Shown piece after piece: positions 6,003-8,733 of a stretch of DNA of 8,733 bases. A program made the position numbers and the translations under genes. The stretch spans positions 1-8,733 of the forward strand of contig JABCZE010000045.1 in NCBI GenBank assembly GCA_013289785.1, written 5' to 3'. Source of the stretch: Vulcanimicrobiota bacterium (GTDB lineage Bacteria > Vulcanimicrobiota > Vulcanimicrobiia > Vulcanimicrobiales > Vulcanimicrobiaceae). The stretch's first letter is position 1. Every line of letters starts with the position of its first letter. The notes under the pieces were generated by a model. It did no database searches, was not told where the DNA came from, and worked only from the letters and a program-made list of their open reading frames with translations.

Positions 6003-7897
6003 CGGCTTCGCAACTCGACCTGTACCGAACGTCCCGGCATCGGATATCCCGCGTAGAGCGCGTAGCGATCGTTGCCGAGATTGTAGCCGCGCACCTCGAT
6101 CAGCAGCGACGTGGCCAATCGGTAACCGGCGTAGGCGTCGATCTGTGTGAAGTCGGCCGGCTGATAGGCCGAGTAGGCCGCAGAGAGAAACGGATCCGGC
6201 GCTTCCTGTGGCCCTTGCGCGCGAGCCTCGATCGTGAATCCGTCGAACCGGCTCGCCGGCGGCGCGCGGTAACGCAGTGCGGTCGTCACCGCGAAGACCG
6301 GTCCGCGCCCCGAGATTCGTTCGTCCGTGTCGCGATCTTGCGCTCGATAGAGGTTGACCACGCCGACGGTTGCCGACAAGCCGTGCTCCGAAGGCGTTTG
6401 CACGGAAAACGCCAGGCCTTGAATCGACGCGCGTCCGATATTCTCGGGAATGTAGAGCGGCGGCGGCGAGACGATCAGGTTCGAGCCGCTGGTCGTGAAC
6501 CATCCGAGGCTAACGCCTCCCCAAAGCGTGGGCTCGTTGAGCGTAGCATCGCCGACGCGCGTTCGCTCCGCAACGAGATTGGGATTGGAGAAGCCCGGAT
6601 AGTAAAGCTCCTCGGCGATCGGCGCACGAAACGCGGTAGCTGCGTTGAGGCGCAGCTGGAGCGTGCTGGTTAGCTGCGCGATGCCGCCGAGCGATGGCGA
6701 GTACGCGCCTCCCAAGCCGCCGTCGCGCTCCGCGCGCATCCCGGCGTAGATCTGATCGCCGTTGGTGGCGAACCATTGCGACTGTACGTAGGCCGCCGTC
6801 TGGGCGTACGCGTCGAAAATCGGCGAGTTATCCGCGGCAAAGGGCGAGCCGCCACCGGTGCCCTCGTCGACGCGCGCGATGCCCCGCATGAGATCGATGC
6901 CGTAGACTAGCCGCTCGCGAGCGTCGCCGACGACGTTGCGGAGGCTCGCCATCCAGTGCTGGTCGTCGAGCACTTGTGCGTAGGGTGGGTTCGACGTCTG
7001 TCCCGGCGACGGCGTGGGATAAAATGAGTTCGGACAGTTCGAATCGACCGGCGTGTTGCACGTATACGCAAGATCTTGCGACGAGTCGCCGATCTCGAGC
7101 GTGGCAGTCGAACGCGCGCCGTGCGTTTGTGCCACGAGCCGCACGTTATGGGCGACGTTGCTTTGTTCGCTCGTCGGCGAGAAGTAGCCCAGCTCGCCGG
7201 GCGCGCCGGCGAGGGCGCCGGTAAGATTTCCGGAGATCGTTAGATCGACTGCACCGATCGCGTGCCCGTAGCGCGCCGAGAGGCCCGTCAATCCCGCTTG
7301 CGCATTTTCGCGATTCGGCCCATTCTCCACGGAGAAGTCGTTGGTCGCATACGTGCGTTGAAACGAAAGGTACGGAGTTTGAAAGAGATACGTTTGCTCG
7401 GCAAACGATCCTGTTGAGAGCGTCGCGGAGCTGCGCGCGCTCGCAGGCGCCGTGATGATATTGATGACGCCTCCGATGGAACCCGAGCCGTACAGCGTTG
7501 AGCCGCCGCCTTCGACGACTTCGATGCGGTCGATCCCACTCACGGGGATCTGCTCGAGGTCGACGTCGTCGATCTGGCCGCCGGCGACCGGCAGGCCGTC
7601 GATCAGGACGAGAACTTGTTGCGAAGAGCTGCCGCGAATGCCGACGCTCGTGGAGGCGCCGAAGGCGCCGTAGCGCACGACGTCGACGCCGGGGACGGAT
7701 TCGAGGGCGTCGGCCACGGTCCGATTACCGTTTTGCGCGATCTGGGCGGCAGTTACGACGTAGGTGGTGCGCGCGGTGCGTTGCGCGGATTCGACGCCCC
7801 GGTCGCTGGTGACGACGTGGGCGATTTGCGGGACGACCGCTGGGGTTGGGGAAGGCAACGGCAAAGCCGCGACGAGCGCGGCGAGCAGCGGGAACAT
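5999..7897 (-). CDS. btuB: TonB-dependent outer-membrane receptor, cobalamin (BtuB-like)
   Basis: This 632-residue protein is close to the usual BtuB length. Residues 1-20 form a short signal-like hydrophobic stretch. A TonB-box-like AHVVTSD lies at 26-32, followed by the plug domain at about 40-150 (VADALESVPGVDV, SVGIRGSSSQQVLVLIDG, DRIEVVEGGGSTLYGSGSIGGVINIIT, split here over 62-149). The beta-barrel fills 155-632 and includes AFRAPIAEELYYPG (422-435). Cys280 and Cys288 probably lie in an extracellular loop. The ATG at 7897 is preferred over upstream starts in the same frame because AAGGAAAGG lies 6 bases before it and the upstream stretch is the riboswitch. Oddities are that the signal peptide has no positive charge before its core, and that the protein ends VQVELRSR rather than in the usual C-terminal aromatic residue. 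Cobalamin specificity is inferred from the riboswitch and the btuCD partners. Confidence 0.92.
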   Translation of the reverse strand: MFPLLAALVAALPLPSPTPAVVPQIAHVVTSDRGVESAQRTARTTYVVTAAQIAQNGNRTVADALESVPGVDVVRYGAFGASTSVGIRGSSSQQVLVLIDGLPVAGGQIDDVDLEQIPVSGIDRIEVVEGGGSTLYGSGSIGGVINIITAPASARSSATLSTGSFAEQTYLFQTPYLSFQRTYATNDFSVENGPNRENAQAGLTGLSARYGHAIGAVDLTISGNLTGALAGAPGELGYFSPTSEQSNVAHNVRLVAQTHGARSTATLEIGDSSQDLAYTCNTPVDSNCPNSFYPTPSPGQTSNPPYAQVLDDQHWMASLRNVVGDARERLVYGIDLMRGIARVDEGTGGGSPFAADNSPIFDAYAQTAAYVQSQWFATNGDQIYAGMRAERDGGLGGAYSPSLGGIAQLTSTLQLRLNAATAFRAPIAEELYYPGFSNPNLVAERTRVGDATLNEPTLWGGVSLGWFTTSGSNLIVSPPPLYIPENIGRASIQGLAFSVQTPSEHGLSATVGVVNLYRAQDRDTDERISGRGPVFAVTTALRYRAPPASRFDGFTIEARAQGPQEAPDPFLSAAYSAYQPADFTQIDAYAGYRLATSLLIEVRGYNLGNDRYALYAGYPMPGRSVQVELRSR

Positions 7898-7903
7898 GGC
7901 AAT

Positions 7904-7912
7904 CCTTTCCTT
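7904..7912 (-). promoter_or_regulatory. Ribosome binding site of btuB
   Basis: AAGGAAAGG (read on the - strand) lies 6 bases before the ATG at 7897. It is the strongest Shine-Dalgarno in the window and fixes the btuB start. It sits just downstream of the riboswitch, where it could be the element hidden when cobalamin is bound. Confidence 0.75.
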
Positions 7913-7935
7913 GGCGCGAGGTGGACCTGCTCGAG

Positions 7936-8032
7936 CGTTTTGCGCGCATCCTGACTCGCGTGCCTCGACGGGCTCAGCACGCATACAGTGGCGCGACCGT
8001 GCCGGCTTCTCACCGGCTTCCCGCGCAAAACG
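7936..8032 (-). ncRNA. Cobalamin riboswitch upstream of btuBCD
   Basis: Read on the - strand, the conserved cobalamin aptamer parts occur in order. A closing arm CGTTTTGCGC (8032-8023) is perfectly complementary to GCGCAAAACG (7945-7936), giving a 10-bp P1. Next come GGGAA (8022-8018), the hairpin GCCGGTGAGAAGCCGGC (8017-8001), CGGTCGC, and the B12 box GCCACTGT (7992-7985). Then follow a 6-bp stem-loop (7982-7958) and GAGTCAGGAT (7957-7948). This is a short form: P1 abuts the GGGAA core without the extra upstream helix of long versions. It should lower btuBCD expression when cobalamin is abundant. About 35 bases separate P1 from the btuB ATG. There is no T-run, so control of translation initiation is more likely than termination. 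Confidence 0.92.
7958..7982. repeat. REP-like palindrome inside the riboswitch
   Basis: On the - strand this reads GCGTGC, TGAGCCCGTCGAG, GCACGC: a 6-bp perfect stem with a 13-base loop. The core, TGAGC-C-GTCGA-G-GCACG, resembles the GTGC-TGAGC(C/T)TGTCGA-AGCAC dispersed palindrome seen many times in numerous bacterial genomes. Here it forms one hairpin of the cobalamin aptamer. Only one copy is seen in this window, so repeat status is inferred from resemblance. Confidence 0.5.
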
Positions 8033-8038
8033 TAGAAT
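8033..8038 (+). promoter_or_regulatory. Possible -10 element of btuF
   Basis: TAGAAT differs from the consensus TATAAT by one base and ends 8 bases before the GTG of btuF. If used, transcription would begin at about 8045, giving an mRNA with essentially no leader. No good -35 is seen at 16-18 bp spacing (about 8010-8015). Confidence 0.3.
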
Positions 8039-8046
8039 CGCCACTT

Positions 8047-8733
8047 GTGCAAATCCGAGCGGCGACCCTTTTCATTGCCCTGCTGGCGGCCTCGTGCGCC
8101 TCCCGTTCCGGTTCGGGCGCCGGCGGCGGCATCGTCACCTTGGTACCGTCGTTCGCCGACGACGTCTACGCGCTCGGTGCCGGGCGGCAGCTCGCGGCCG
8201 TCTCCGCCTTTACCGACGATCCGAGGGCCGCGGCGCTGCCGCGCGTGGCCGATTCGTCCAGCGTCGATGCCGAAGCGATCGTCGCGTTACGTCCCACCCT
8301 GGTGATCGGAATCCCCTCGCAGGCCCGATTGGTGGAACCGTTGCGCCGCGCGCACCTGCAGGTCGTGCTGCTCTCCGACGACGGCTACGATCGCATTTTC
8401 ACGAACCTGCAGACGATCGGCGCGCTTGCCGGCCGCCGTCGCGAAGCCGAGACGCTCGTCGCGCGCCTGCAGGCGGAGACCGCGAAGCTGCACGCGCGCA
8501 CGCTCCGGTTCGCTTGGCATCCCCGCGTATTTGTGGTCCTTGATGGCGCACCGGTCTGGACGGCCGGCGGGGGCTCGTATATTTCGAAGCTCGTGACCAT
8601 TGCGGGTGGGCGCAACGCTGCCGCGGATCTCGCCGCCGCCTACGCTCAATACAGTAGCGAAGCGCTGCTGGAAGACCGGCCCGACATGCTGATCGCGGAT
8701 CGCGCCGCGCATCTACAGGCGGCACTCGATCGC
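8047..8733 (+). CDS. btuF: Periplasmic cobalamin-binding lipoprotein (partial, 3' end missing)
   Basis: This frame is open from a GTG at 8047 to the window end (229 residues; perhaps 40-60 are missing against the usual family length). It begins VQIRAATLFIALLAASCAS: a signal peptide with a lipobox-like AASC, so Cys17 is probably lipidated. The class III substrate-binding (BtuF/FhuD/TroA) fold follows: IVTLVPSFADDVYALGAG (29-46), PRVADSSSVDAEAIVALRPTLVIG (split over 65-88), a helical backbone at about 115-150, then VFVVLDGAPVWTAGGGSYI (161-179) and LVTIAGGRNAAADL (182-195). It captures cobalamin in the periplasm and docks on BtuCD. It is divergent from btuBCD, with the riboswitch filling the gap. 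There is no Shine-Dalgarno before the GTG. In-frame upstream sequence offers no better start. Confidence 0.88.
   Translation, partial: MQIRAATLFIALLAASCASRSGSGAGGGIVTLVPSFADDVYALGAGRQLAAVSAFTDDPRAAALPRVADSSSVDAEAIVALRPTLVIGIPSQARLVEPLRRAHLQVVLLSDDGYDRIFTNLQTIGALAGRRREAETLVARLQAETAKLHARTLRFAWHPRVFVVLDGAPVWTAGGGSYISKLVTIAGGRNAAADLAAAYAQYSSEALLEDRPDMLIADRAAHLQAALDR

Noticed and set aside
6003..6503. N-terminal extension of the btuC frame
   Set aside because: It lies inside btuB, is arginine-rich and not membrane-like, and the GTG at 6002 gives a normal FecCD-family start with a GTGA overlap.
5825..6673. A 282-codon open frame on the + strand opposite btuB and btuC
   Set aside because: It is very rich in Arg and Ala with no domain pattern, and it lies antisense to two well-supported genes. 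It is a by-product of high GC codon use.
7898..8044. N-terminal extension of btuB up to 8044
   Set aside because: This stretch is the cobalamin riboswitch and the leader. The ATG at 7897 has a strong AAGGAAAGG, and the added residues do not form a signal peptide.
8040..8110. - strand promoter for the riboswitch transcript
   Set aside because: TTGCAC is present at about 8047-8052, but no acceptable -10 lies at 16-18 bp from it. A promoter must exist here, but I cannot place it.
8045..8305. An 86-codon frame starting at a TTG that overlaps the start of btuF
   Set aside because: It is a shadow in another frame. The btuF frame from 8047 shows the full family pattern.

Overview
This GC-rich window has tightly packed genes and frequent GTG starts. 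It comes from a diderm (Gram-negative-type) bacterium, shown by a TonB-dependent outer-membrane receptor, a predicted binding lipoprotein and an ABC importer. The phylum cannot be fixed from the sequence. The style would suit a poorly cultivated, high-GC lineage (Eremiobacterota/WPS-2, Acidobacteriota or similar), but that is only inference. I see no phage, insertion sequence, CRISPR array, tRNA or rRNA.

Layout from left to right. (1) 1-229 is the 3' end of a cobalamin-dependent methionine synthase (metH), specifically its reactivation domain. (2) 280-1170 is a TauE/SafE-family membrane permease on the + strand. (3) 1177-2319 is nagA (N-acetylglucosamine-6-phosphate deacetylase) on the - strand, converging on the permease with only 6 bp between stops. 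(4) 2320-2549 is a divergent intergenic region holding a structured leader, with pieces resembling a GEMM/c-di-GMP-I riboswitch, an 11-bp palindrome and a hairpin, ahead of (5) 2550-3920, a membrane CHASE3-SpoIIE-type protein phosphatase. This overlaps by 8 bp (6) 3913-4296, a small exported two-cysteine protein of unknown function. (7) 4234-7897 on the - strand is a B12-uptake operon btuB-btuC-btuD, with GTGA stop/start overlaps at both junctions. It is preceded by (8) a cobalamin riboswitch at 7936-8032. (9) 8047-8733 is a divergent btuF, the periplasmic cobalamin-binding lipoprotein, cut by the window end.

The unifying theme is vitamin B12. BtuB (outer membrane), BtuF (periplasm) and BtuCD (inner membrane) form a full import route. 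The riboswitch should shut off btuBCD when cobalamin is plentiful, and metH at the left edge is a classic B12 consumer. The most interesting points are non-coding: the btuF/btuB divergent region, where the riboswitch occupies almost all of the space and carries a REP-like palindrome as one of its hairpins; a possibly leaderless btuF; and the candidate second-messenger riboswitch before the phosphatase gene. I did not find evidence for a wholly new multi-gene system.
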